Part shown: piece by piece, positions 1 through 5,627 of the stretch
Layout of the letters: each line of letters starts with the position of its first letter
Numbering within the stretch: position 1 is the first letter of the stretch
Source of the DNA: Candidatus Zixiibacteriota bacterium
GTDB taxonomy: Bacteria; Zixibacteria; MSB-5A5; GN15; PGXB01
Assembly (NCBI GenBank): GCA_030591405.1
Contig: JAUVBC010000157.1
Coordinates: forward strand, 1-5,745
DNA: 5,745 bases
Direction: 5' to 3'
The notes under the pieces: generated by a model
The model's database searches: none
What the model was told of the DNA's origin: nothing
Seen by the model: the letters and a program-made list of their open reading frames with translations, nothing else
Position numbers and translations under genes: made by a program

Positions 1-212
1 GAAGCGAACTTTTTGGAATCTTCCGCCTCACCTGTTGCAAAAGAAGCCGATTCGGAAGTCGCCGCATAAACATTTTCGGCACCGATTGCTTTAACCGAAG
101 CCCATAAAACCATGGTCGAATCCAAACCGCCCGAAAAAGCAATCAGAACAGATTTGTACTGTCTGATATAATCAAGAAGTTTTGCTTCTTTATTTTCTAT
201 CGGTTCTGTCAC
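1..212 (-). CDS. larE: LarE-like ATP-dependent sulfur transferase, N-terminal part only (runs off the window)
   Basis: Translation from the GTG at 212-210 gives 70 codons with no stop before the window edge, so only the N-terminus is present. It shows a PP-loop ATP-binding signature, SGGLDST (residues 27-33), after a short beta-strand-like VLIAF. A helix follows, then ENVYAATSESASFATGEAED. That spacing resembles LarE more than GuaA, QueC or NadE. In the known family LarE sacrifices a cysteine sulfur to build the nickel-pincer cofactor together with LarB and LarC. The catalytic cysteine lies outside the window, and no larB or larC is visible, so the substrate here is not established. The start lies 2 bases after the stop of the preceding gene, which suggests translational coupling. 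The only Shine-Dalgarno-like run (TAAGGT, 230-225) is 12 bases away, so the start is slightly uncertain. I am confident of the PP-loop fold and fairly confident of LarE. Confidence 0.78.
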   Translation of the reverse strand, partial: MTEPIENKEAKLLDYIRQYKSVLIAFSGGLDSTMVLWASVKAIGAENVYAATSESASFATGEAEDSKKFA

Positions 213-214
213 AA

Positions 215-1981
215 TTAGAAATTTACCTTAATTGGAGTCCCGCTTTCGATTTTAAAAACAGGCAACTCAATATTTTCATGTTTTTGTCCAAACGTTATCT
301 TACCCGAAGCGCCGACAAAACCTCTTATGGTCGAAAGGTATTGCTTAATATCGGCCCGGGAAAACTGCCCATTGGATAGGGCGAGACTGATAAGCGACAT
401 CGCATCATATCCGACCGTTTCGAGATGCCCCGGCTGATGCCCATATTTAACGTCAAAATCAGCCATAAACTGCTGCGCCTTTTCGCTGGCACCGCTTTCG
501 ATGCGCCCTGAACTGAAGTAACAGGTTTTGGTAATATGATCGCCAAGCTTGTATACACGATCAGCACCCCAGCCATCACCACCAAGATAGGTAGTATTCA
601 GGCTGTAAAAATCGATCTGGGGCAAAATCATTCGAAGTTGGTTTGCCTCAGCCGGAATATAAATACAATCCAGCCATACCGGAACCTCTTCAGCCTCGAT
701 CGTGTCGCCATCATTGTTTAGAAAAATGATAGAGTCAAGCAACTGTCCAATAATTTGAGATTTGATATCTTTAACGTATGGGCCAAAATCGGTTTCTTTG
801 GTTCGAAAATACTCGGTGCAGATAATTGTACCGCCAAGTTCAATAAATCGAGTCTCGAAAGCACGAGCCATCCTGAGGTTTTCCGGTGTAGTTGGCGTAA
901 ATATCGCCGCCGTATCGGCACCAAGTTGACTCACAGCAAAATCGGCCATTTTACGACCCTGCCAGGCCAAATTCGGCATTAATTGAAAACAGCTCGATGA
1001 CAATTCGGTCAGACCGGATTGACTTGCCGCCGGAATAATCAAAGGCAGGTCGCCGCAGGCTAAAACCGCTGATGAAACAGCAGCTTCATTGCTGGTCAAG
1101 GGACCGATTGCCGCTGCCACACCACTTGCCGATAAACGTCGCAGGATTCTAGCCGCCTCGATCTCATCGCCGCGGGTATCATAAACGACCGGCGTAATTT
1201 TTCGTCCGGTTTCGATACGGTATTTATCAAGCTGCAGATGGATACCGTCAAGCATCGCCTCACCAAATTTTTGCATCTCACCTGAAAGTGGAACCAGAAT
1301 ACCGATCTCAACCTGTTGCTTTAACAACATCTCAGCCTGTGCGATCAGCCGCTCTGCCTCCACCGATGAGCAGCCTGAAAGAAGCGATCGGATCGACTGA
1401 AAACTGTTACCCTTTATCAACGACTGGCACAGCGGGACCAACAGATCACACCGTTTTTTTGCCGGAATCGTTGATACTTCTAAATTTTCAATTACCGCCG
1501 ATGGTACTTTTTCAGCTAATCCCTTCAACGACTCGATAACCAGTTTATCGAGTTTGCTGTCCCGCGATATTTTATAGGCGTTGCTATACGCTATTGCCGC
1601 CTGATCAGCTTTTGCCAAAAAGCAGTTGATATTTCCGGAGAAAAAATAGGCATAAGGGACAAAGCTCGATTGCGGATAACGGTTGATGACATGATTAAAA
1701 TCTTTCAAACTTTCTTCAAGATATCCAGCGTAATATCCGGATTTGGCTGAAAAATACTGATAGGACGGACCCATCTGGATATCACCGCCGAAATCTGAAA
1801 GTTGCGAGAAAATCTGTTGTGCTTCGGAATATTGTTTCTGATTCAGTAGACGATGAGCCCGATTATAAAGAGCGTCATCATCGGCAGAAACTGATATCGG
1901 CCATAATAAGATCGTAAGCAGCAAAAACAGGGTTATAGATTCAAGACAATCCTTTGTTCTAAATCTACCGTTTTTATTCAT
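215..1981 (-). CDS. Secreted TPR plus periplasmic-binding-fold protein, LpoA-like penicillin-binding protein activator candidate
   Basis: A 588-residue protein in three parts. Residues 1-33 form a Sec signal peptide: basic start, hydrophobic core near 16-29, and a VSA|DDD cleavage site after Ala33. Residues about 36-215 are helical and TPR-like, e.g. ALYNRAHRLLNQKQYSEAQQ and, near 88-116, SLKDFNHVINRYPQS. Residues about 224-588 form a type 1 periplasmic-binding domain of the Leu/Ile/Val-binding family, opening IGILVPLSGEMQKFGEAMLDG, with AAIGPLTSNEA near 289-300 and LGGDGW near 467. TPR plus this fold is the architecture of LpoA, which activates penicillin-binding protein 1A in the periplasm. 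Unlike E. coli LpoA it has no lipobox: the only early cysteine (Cys12) precedes the hydrophobic core. A plain amino-acid-transporter binding protein is the alternative, but no permease or ATPase genes are nearby. It follows the BFN gene by 16 bases. No good Shine-Dalgarno precedes the ATG, so coupling is possible. Confidence 0.82.
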   Translation of the reverse strand: MNKNGRFRTKDCLESITLFLLLTILLWPISVSADDDALYNRAHRLLNQKQYSEAQQIFSQLSDFGGDIQMGPSYQYFSAKSGYYAGYLEESLKDFNHVINRYPQSSFVPYAYFFSGNINCFLAKADQAAIAYSNAYKISRDSKLDKLVIESLKGLAEKVPSAVIENLEVSTIPAKKRCDLLVPLCQSLIKGNSFQSIRSLLSGCSSVEAERLIAQAEMLLKQQVEIGILVPLSGEMQKFGEAMLDGIHLQLDKYRIETGRKITPVVYDTRGDEIEAARILRRLSASGVAAAIGPLTSNEAAVSSAVLACGDLPLIIPAASQSGLTELSSSCFQLMPNLAWQGRKMADFAVSQLGADTAAIFTPTTPENLRMARAFETRFIELGGTIICTEYFRTKETDFGPYVKDIKSQIIGQLLDSIIFLNNDGDTIEAEEVPVWLDCIYIPAEANQLRMILPQIDFYSLNTTYLGGDGWGADRVYKLGDHITKTCYFSSGRIESGASEKAQQFMADFDVKYGHQPGHLETVGYDAMSLISLALSNGQFSRADIKQYLSTIRGFVGASGKITFGQKHENIELPVFKIESGTPIKVNF

Positions 1982-1997
1982 ATTTATTTACCGTTGG

Positions 1998-2513
1998 CTA
2001 CAATGAATATTTTCCAAAATCTTCAGGATTTATTCGTTTTAATCTGTCTTTGAGTGATTCGGGATTATTGCTGAAAGGCGGCATCTGTTTGTCATTTGAA
2101 TCCGGTTTCCCCGATAATCCCTCTCCCAGATGGAACAGTGATTCATCAACAAAAATAGGCGCCTTTGCTTTCAAGGCCAGCGCAATTGAATCCGATGGCC
2201 GTGAATCAACCGAGAGACTGGTTCCGTCTGTTTTCAGCAAAACGCGGGCGTAAAAAGTCTGCTCACGCAAGGCAGTGATTTCAACTCTTTCAACTTCCGC
2301 CGAAAAAGCGGTGACAATCATGCGCATCAGATCATGTGTCATCGGACGTTTGGATGGTATTGCCGAAAGTTCCATTGCGATTGCCCAGGCCTCGGAATGA
2401 CCGATCCAGATAGGCAGAACTTTATTGAGTTTCAGGGGCGATAGTATAACTACCGGTGAATTAGTCGTAACATCCAGAGCCAGACCATCGACCCTTGTCT
2501 CTAACATCGCCAC
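1998..2513 (-). CDS. Bifunctional nuclease (BFN, DUF151) family protein
   Basis: A 171-residue protein with the DUF151 motifs in order: VLPIWIG (32-38), RPMTHDL (56-62), TFYARV (86-91), DSRPSDSIALALK (103-115) and PIFV (119-122). It ends with the commonly seen tail LKRINPEDFGKY (about 158-169). Plant and mycobacterial relatives have been described as having both RNase and DNase activity. The bacterial role is poorly defined, so the function here is inferred from family alone. The segment about 125-152, rich in Gly, Pro, Ser and Asn, looks like a flexible linker. The predicted start is a GTG only 3 bases after the rplI stop. An ATG two codons downstream (2507) is possible, but the Shine-Dalgarno sits better for the GTG. 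Its position next to rplI suggests co-expression with ribosomal proteins. Confidence 0.92.
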   Translation of the reverse strand: MAMLETRVDGLALDVTTNSPVVILSPLKLNKVLPIWIGHSEAWAIAMELSAIPSKRPMTHDLMRMIVTAFSAEVERVEITALREQTFYARVLLKTDGTSLSVDSRPSDSIALALKAKAPIFVDESLFHLGEGLSGKPDSNDKQMPPFSNNPESLKDRLKRINPEDFGKYSL

Positions 2514-2516
2514 AAA

Positions 2517-2963
2517 CTATTCCTTCCTGATTACCCATAACTTCACATTGGCGATAACATCTTTTTCTACTTTAACCTGCACCGTAAAGACACCAAGTGA
2601 TTTAATAGCTTCATCAAGGACAACATTTCTTTTGTCAATTTTGAAACCTTCAGCGGCAACTAGATCAACAATATTCTGGGATGTCACTGATCCGAAAATT
2701 TTGTCTTCTTCGCCAACCAGAACATCACAAGTCAAAGACAATTTTTCGAGTTTATCTTTGAGTCTGACAGCTTCGGCTCTTAGTTTCTTTTCTCTGAGTT
2801 CATTCTGAGATTTGATCTCATTGATCGCCTTAAGATTACCCTTGGTGGCAACCACTGCCATATTACGGGGAATCAGAAAGTTACGGCCATAGCCGGATTT
2901 AACCTCAATCGCTTCGCCGGCTTTGCCCAGCGACGATATATCCTGCCGTAAAATTATTTTCAT
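2517..2963 (-). CDS. rplI: 50S ribosomal protein L9
   Basis: A complete 148-residue L9, about the usual length (149 in E. coli). The N-terminal RNA-binding domain has the L9 signature: MKIILRQDISSLGKAGE, then VKSGYGRNFLIPRNMA (21-36). A long charged helix follows (about 42-76), typical of L9's connecting rod. The C-terminal domain includes DKIFGSVTSQNI (87-98) and FKIDKR (107-112). L9 binds domain V of 23S rRNA near the L1 stalk and helps maintain the reading frame. The ATG at 2963 has a good Shine-Dalgarno (AAAGGAT, 6 bases upstream). It sits between DUF2232 and the BFN gene. In many bacteria dnaB follows rplI; here it does not. No anomaly is seen in the protein. Confidence 0.98.
   Translation of the reverse strand: MKIILRQDISSLGKAGEAIEVKSGYGRNFLIPRNMAVVATKGNLKAINEIKSQNELREKKLRAEAVRLKDKLEKLSLTCDVLVGEEDKIFGSVTSQNIVDLVAAEGFKIDKRNVVLDEAIKSLGVFTVQVKVEKDVIANVKLWVIRKE
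2521..2528 (-). promoter_or_regulatory. Ribosome-binding site of the BFN gene, inside the end of rplI
   Basis: The run AGGAAGGA lies within the last codons of rplI and 7 bases before the GTG at 2513. It would be 13 bases from the ATG at 2507, so it favours the GTG start. Because it lies inside the upstream coding sequence, the two genes are probably translationally coupled. Confidence 0.6.
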
Positions 2964-2991
2964 ATTTTAATCCTTTCATTCATTTTCAAAA

Positions 2992-3909
2992 CTATCCAAT
3001 CATTCTTGCTTTGACATTACGAAAGTCAAAGTAGCTGTCAAACAGCCCAACCACTGCGGCCAATATCAGACCGGGTAGTTGCAGAAAGATAAACCCAATA
3101 TAAAACAGGACTCTCAAAAAAAGTGAGAGCTTGATTTTTTTTAAATAATACTCAAACAATGCAAATCCAAAAGCAGCATAAAAGAATCCGATAAGCAGAA
3201 TAATATTATCAGCCACAACCATCAGCAGTTCGCCTCCGATGAGACGTACCATCACCGCCAATCCAATTATATACAGATAATAATCGGGCATTTTCCAATA
3301 ATAGAAATTAACGAACCCGGGGAAAAATTCTCCGATAGCTTTTAAAAATATTACCAGTAATACCCAGCCGACAAAAAGCTGAGAGACCACCGATAAAATC
3401 ATAAAAGCCGGTATCAATCGCTTGATAACCGTTATCGTTCGCCTCATTAACTCGATCATTTCACCTGCCTGATTGGATGTCCCGGCAAGGCCGCCTTCTA
3501 TCCAGCTCAGAGTTTTATCAAGAGCCTGGAAAATAGCCGTTTTCTCCTGCCAAAAAAGGATAAGTACAACCGCAGTGATCGATAAAATGGATAACACAAA
3601 AACCCGTTGAATAGACATCCCCGAAGCAATCAAATAACCCAATAAGGCTCCAGGTATAATCGCCTTGGCCCACATGCTGATTATCAGAATATCGGTTCCA
3701 AACATTAGAATTGCCAGAAAGAGTGATCCAAATATCGAAACGGCCAAAAACAGATAACGTCTCCGGAATGCGAATAGTATGACAAAAAACAACGCTATTG
3801 TTTCCATCAAATATCCGATCACCGGTATTCCCATTACAACCGGAAATGCCAAAATGGTCAGTATTCCGGATGGGTTGGTCACCTGCTCTATATTATCCCA
3901 AAGGGCCAC
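2992..3909 (-). CDS. DUF2232 (YybS-like) polytopic membrane protein
   Basis: A 305-residue, strongly hydrophobic protein with about seven or eight membrane segments, near residues 16-48, 52-72, 74-94, 101-120, 165-190, 210-230, 234-253 and 263-290. The polar stretch between about 121 and 160 is probably a loop. Family-type features are WKMPDYYLY (205-213) before a membrane segment and GLFDSYFDFRN (288-298) near the C-terminus. DUF2232/YybS proteins have no firmly established function, though their fold has been likened to small-molecule transporter membrane domains. Their placement between rpsR and rplI recurs in several phyla, and that synteny supports the call. The start is a GTG at 3909. 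AAGGAA (3919-3914) lies 4 bases before it, which is a little close but is the only candidate site. The rpsR stop lies 25 bases upstream. Confidence 0.88.
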   Translation of the reverse strand: MALWDNIEQVTNPSGILTILAFPVVMGIPVIGYLMETIALFFVILFAFRRRYLFLAVSIFGSLFLAILMFGTDILIISMWAKAIIPGALLGYLIASGMSIQRVFVLSILSITAVVLILFWQEKTAIFQALDKTLSWIEGGLAGTSNQAGEMIELMRRTITVIKRLIPAFMILSVVSQLFVGWVLLVIFLKAIGEFFPGFVNFYYWKMPDYYLYIIGLAVMVRLIGGELLMVVADNIILLIGFFYAAFGFALFEYYLKKIKLSLFLRVLFYIGFIFLQLPGLILAAVVGLFDSYFDFRNVKARMIG

Positions 3910-3913
3910 TTTA

Positions 3914-3919
3914 TTCCTT
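3914..3919 (-). promoter_or_regulatory. Ribosome-binding site deciding the GTG start of the DUF2232 gene
   Basis: AAGGAA lies in the short gap after rpsR and 4 bases before the GTG at 3909. No other in-frame start nearby has a comparable site, so this supports the GTG start. Confidence 0.55.
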
Positions 3920-3934
3920 GCTTGTTCTCTCTTA

Positions 3935-4204
3935 CTATCTGTAATATTCGCTCGTGAACGGCATAATTGCCAGATGACGAGCGCGCTTAATTGCTGTGGT
4001 CAAACGACGTTGATGAAAAGCGCAGTTGCCAGAGACACGACGGGCCACAATTTTCCCACGTTCATTGACAAATCTTCTGAGGACACGGTCATTATAAAAA
4101 CCAATAACTCTGACTTTGTCTTCGCAAAAACGGCAGACCTTACGTCTTCTCGTTTTAAAAGCGGCTTTAAATTCATTCGGTTTTTTAAATTGTTTTTTAT
4201 ACAT
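3935..4204 (-). CDS. rpsR: 30S ribosomal protein S18, zinc-binding (C+) type
   Basis: A complete 89-residue S18. The core reads RRRKVCRFCEDK, then NERGKIVARRVSGNCAFHQRR, then AIKRARHLAIMPF. S18 pairs with S6 on the 30S platform and contacts mRNA near the E site. Four likely zinc ligands are present: Cys24 and Cys27 as CxxC, then Cys61 and His64 as CxxH. This is the metal-binding form; E. coli S18 has lost most of these residues. The N-terminal extension, about 17 residues and rich in Lys and Phe, is basic, as expected for rRNA contact. The ATG at 4204 has AAGGAA 7 bases upstream. There is no ssb gene between rpsF and rpsR, unlike many Firmicutes. Confidence 0.97.
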   Translation of the reverse strand: MYKKQFKKPNEFKAAFKTRRRKVCRFCEDKVRVIGFYNDRVLRRFVNERGKIVARRVSGNCAFHQRRLTTAIKRARHLAIMPFTSEYYR

Positions 4205-4225
4205 ATTTTAATTCCTTCGAATCGT

Positions 4226-4241
4226 GTTTATAAATATAAAC
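4226..4241. repeat. Short AT-rich palindrome between rpsF and rpsR
   Basis: GTTTATA, then AA, then TATAAAC: perfect 7-bp arms with a 2-base centre, in the 51-base gap between rpsF and rpsR. It is mostly A-T pairs and would be a weak hairpin in RNA. It lies 8 bases upstream of the rpsR Shine-Dalgarno. It could be a protein or RNA-processing site, or chance in AT-rich DNA. Confidence 0.4.
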
Positions 4242-4255
4242 GCAGTTGGCAATCC

Positions 4256-4747
4256 TTATTCCTCTGTCTTTTCTGGTTCATCTTTGACAACCGGTTCTGA
4301 AGCGGCTGTCTCTGTCGCTGGCTTTTCGACTTTTGCTTCTGCAGGGACAGGCTCAATAGCTTCTTTTGCCGGAACTGGTTTTTCACGATTTTCAGCCGGT
4401 TTTGCATGAGGAGCTCTATTTGAGTCGGAATCGGCATCATCAAATATCTTTTCGTGGGGATCACCCTCAAAAATGATAGTCAGGTAACGGATATAAGGTT
4501 CTTCCAGTTTGTAGAATCTTTCCAACTCCGTCAAAAGCTTGCTGTTGCCTTCAAAAACCAGCCGGGTGTAAAATCCCTGGGTGAATTTTTTGATAGGATA
4601 GGCCATCCGGCGAATACCCCAGCGGTCTTCCTTAATAATTTTGCCATCATTGTTGCCGATTAAATCGGTAATGGCTTTGATCTGTTGGTCGAAAGCGGCA
4701 TCATCTGCCTGGGGACTTAGAATAAACGTAGATTCATATGTACGCAT
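4256..4747 (-). CDS. rpsF: 30S ribosomal protein S6 with a long acidic C-terminal tail
   Basis: A 163-residue protein. Residues 1 to about 96 are a normal S6 domain: MRTYESTFIL, KEDRWGIRRMAYPIKKFTQGFY in two adjoining parts across 39-60, and EEPYIRYL (82-89). S6 binds the 30S platform as a pair with S18, which is encoded next. Residues about 97-163 form an extra low-complexity tail rich in Pro, Ala, Glu and Lys that ends in Glu-Glu. Typical S6 is roughly 95-135 residues, so this one is long. E. coli S6 also ends in Glu-Glu, and RimK adds further glutamates there. Similar modification is possible here but is only inferred. The ATG at 4747 has a strong Shine-Dalgarno (AGGGAGGA, 6 bases upstream). 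It follows pth by 44 bases. Confidence 0.97.
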   Translation of the reverse strand: MRTYESTFILSPQADDAAFDQQIKAITDLIGNNDGKIIKEDRWGIRRMAYPIKKFTQGFYTRLVFEGNSKLLTELERFYKLEEPYIRYLTIIFEGDPHEKIFDDADSDSNRAPHAKPAENREKPVPAKEAIEPVPAEAKVEKPATETAASEPVVKDEPEKTEE

Positions 4748-4753
4748 TCAAGA

Positions 4754-4761
4754 TCCTCCCT
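4754..4761 (-). promoter_or_regulatory. Strong ribosome-binding site of rpsF
   Basis: AGGGAGGA is the best Shine-Dalgarno match in the window and sits 6 bases before the rpsF ATG. This fits the high translation expected of a ribosomal protein gene. Confidence 0.7.
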
Positions 4762-4791
4762 ATGGACGTTAAAGGTTCAAACGGCCCCGAA

Positions 4792-5394
4792 CTATTGCGT
4801 TATATCCGGAGCAGGGTTCATGTTATATTCTCTCATCGCCTTCTCGAGACGATTCTTTACCAAATATACTGCTGCTTCCCCCGATTCCACAAGCATTTTC
4901 TTTACAATTTCCTGCTCTTTATCACCGAATTGGCCCAAGACAAACTCGATTTGATCGGTTTTTTCCGGAAGCGGCCCAACACCCATCCTGAGACGAGGGA
5001 ATTTATCGGTTTCAAGGGAGTAGATAATCGATCCCAAACCGTTATGACCACCATCTGAGCCGCCGGTTCGGATTCTGATTGTTCCCAGAGGCAGATTAAT
5101 ATCATCGCATAAGACAATTATATTTTCAGGAGATAAATCAAATTTTTCCAGAATCTGTTTTACCGCCAAACCGGAATTATTCATATATGTGGTCGGCCAA
5201 ATAAGTCTGATACTTGAGCCTTTAAATGAATATTCCGCTATATAATAATTCCCTGAACCGGCTTTAGGCTTAATTGCCCATTTCCGACATAGTTGATTTA
5301 ACAGCTCAAAACCAAGATTATGTCGCGTCCCGGTATATTTATCCCCAATATTTCCCAACCCGATAAATGTCGAAATCATGTTATCCAAAGCCAT
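4792..5394 (-). CDS. pth: Peptidyl-tRNA hydrolase
   Basis: A 200-residue bacterial-type Pth, which cleaves the ester bond of peptidyl-tRNA released from stalled ribosomes. The active-site set is complete: Asn15 (GLGNIG), His25 (GTRHNLGF), Asn72 (TTYMNNSG), Asp97 (CDDINLP) and Asn118 (GGHNGLGS). These match E. coli Asn10, His20, Asn68, Asp93 and Asn114. RLRMGVGPLP (134-143) and EFVLGQF (150-156) are further family landmarks. One small oddity is GLGNIG, where most members have GLGNPG. The start is uncertain. The ATG at 5394 has no Shine-Dalgarno. The second ATG at 5379 (residue 6) has a weak TGGAT and gives an N-terminus of the usual family length. It is the first gene after the promoter-bearing intergenic region and probably heads the operon. 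Confidence 0.97.
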   Translation of the reverse strand: MALDNMISTFIGLGNIGDKYTGTRHNLGFELLNQLCRKWAIKPKAGSGNYYIAEYSFKGSSIRLIWPTTYMNNSGLAVKQILEKFDLSPENIIVLCDDINLPLGTIRIRTGGSDGGHNGLGSIIYSLETDKFPRLRMGVGPLPEKTDQIEFVLGQFGDKEQEIVKKMLVESGEAAVYLVKNRLEKAMREYNMNPAPDITQ

Positions 5395-5430
5395 AGTTTT
5401 GTATAAATATCACAATTCAGACAACATGGC

Positions 5431-5460
5431 AATATATAATAGATTCAATTGTTTTGTTAA
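5431..5460 (-). promoter_or_regulatory. Putative sigma-70-type promoter for the pth operon
   Basis: On the minus strand, TTAACA (5460-5455, five of six matches to TTGACA) is followed 18 bases later by TATATT (5436-5431, five of six matches to TATAAT). A 16-base-spaced TATATA is an alternative. Transcription would start near 5424, about 30-45 bases before the two possible pth starts. The region is AT-rich, so a chance match cannot be excluded. Its position ahead of seven co-directional genes supports it. Confidence 0.45.
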
Positions 5461-5472
5461 GTTTTAGTAGAA

Positions 5473-5488
5473 CAGACATTCCTGTCTG
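5473..5488. repeat. Perfect 6-bp palindrome (REP- or operator-like) upstream of the pth promoter
   Basis: CAGACA, then TTCC, then TGTCTG: perfect 6-bp arms around a 4-base loop. It lies 12 bases upstream of the candidate -35 box. No T-run follows on either strand, so a terminator is unlikely. It could be a dispersed intergenic repeat or a binding site for a dimeric regulator. Both are inference. Confidence 0.5.
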
Positions 5489-5508
5489 CCCATATTAATT
5501 TTGAGGCA

Positions 5509-5627
5509 ATTTACCACCCACGAAAATAGAGTCTATTGGTCAGTAATTAAATTGTATCCCACCCATTGGGTGGGGTTTGACAGTTTAAGCAATAGAATCA
5601 ATTTTTAATACCACTTTGGTGGTGAAT
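5509..5627. repeat. Imperfect inverted repeat of about 119 bases with a GC-rich hairpin at its tip
   Basis: The left side (from 5509) and the reverse complement of the right side (from 5627) share blocks in the same order: ATT, ACCACC, AAAAT, TCTATTG, TTAAA, TGT and CCCACCCA. These meet at a central hairpin at 5558-5574 (CCCACCCA, T, TGGGTGGG). Smaller palindromes sit inside each arm: AATAGA-G-TCTATT at 5525-5537 and ACCAC-TTTG-GTGGT at 5610-5623. The right arm overlaps the last codons of the reading frame ending at 5605. It could be a small non-autonomous repeat element or a structured RNA. No T-run follows, so it is not a canonical terminator. Confidence 0.6.

Noticed and set aside
215..1981. 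Calling this gene a branched-chain amino acid ABC transporter binding protein
   Set aside because: The binding-protein domain is fused to a TPR-like region and no permease or ATPase genes are adjacent. The LpoA-like reading fits better, though it is not proven.
215..1981. Treating Cys12 of this protein as a lipoprotein attachment site
   Set aside because: Cys12 lies before the hydrophobic core of the signal peptide, not after it, so it cannot be a lipobox cysteine.
2425..2808. A 127-codon plus-strand frame rich in Ser, Thr and Leu
   Set aside because: It is the antisense shadow of rplI and the start of the BFN gene; its composition reflects the complement of Lys- and Glu-rich coding sequence.
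3779..4300. A 173-codon open frame on the plus strand
   Set aside because: It runs antisense across rpsR and the start of the DUF2232 gene, both of which are clear. Its translation has no recognisable domain.
4228..4470. An 80-codon minus-strand frame rich in Gln, Lys and Arg
   Set aside because: It is an out-of-frame reading of the repetitive rpsF tail, with no separate ribosome-binding site or domain.
5558..5575. The CCCACCCA/TGGGTGGG hairpin as a rho-independent terminator
   Set aside because: Neither strand has a T-run after the stem; GTTTGACAG follows on one strand and ATACAATTT on the other. It is better described as the tip of the larger inverted repeat.
5395..5604. CRISPR array, tRNA or riboswitch in the intergenic region
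   Set aside because: There are no regularly spaced direct repeats, no cloverleaf and no recognised riboswitch core. Only palindromes and a promoter-like pair are seen.
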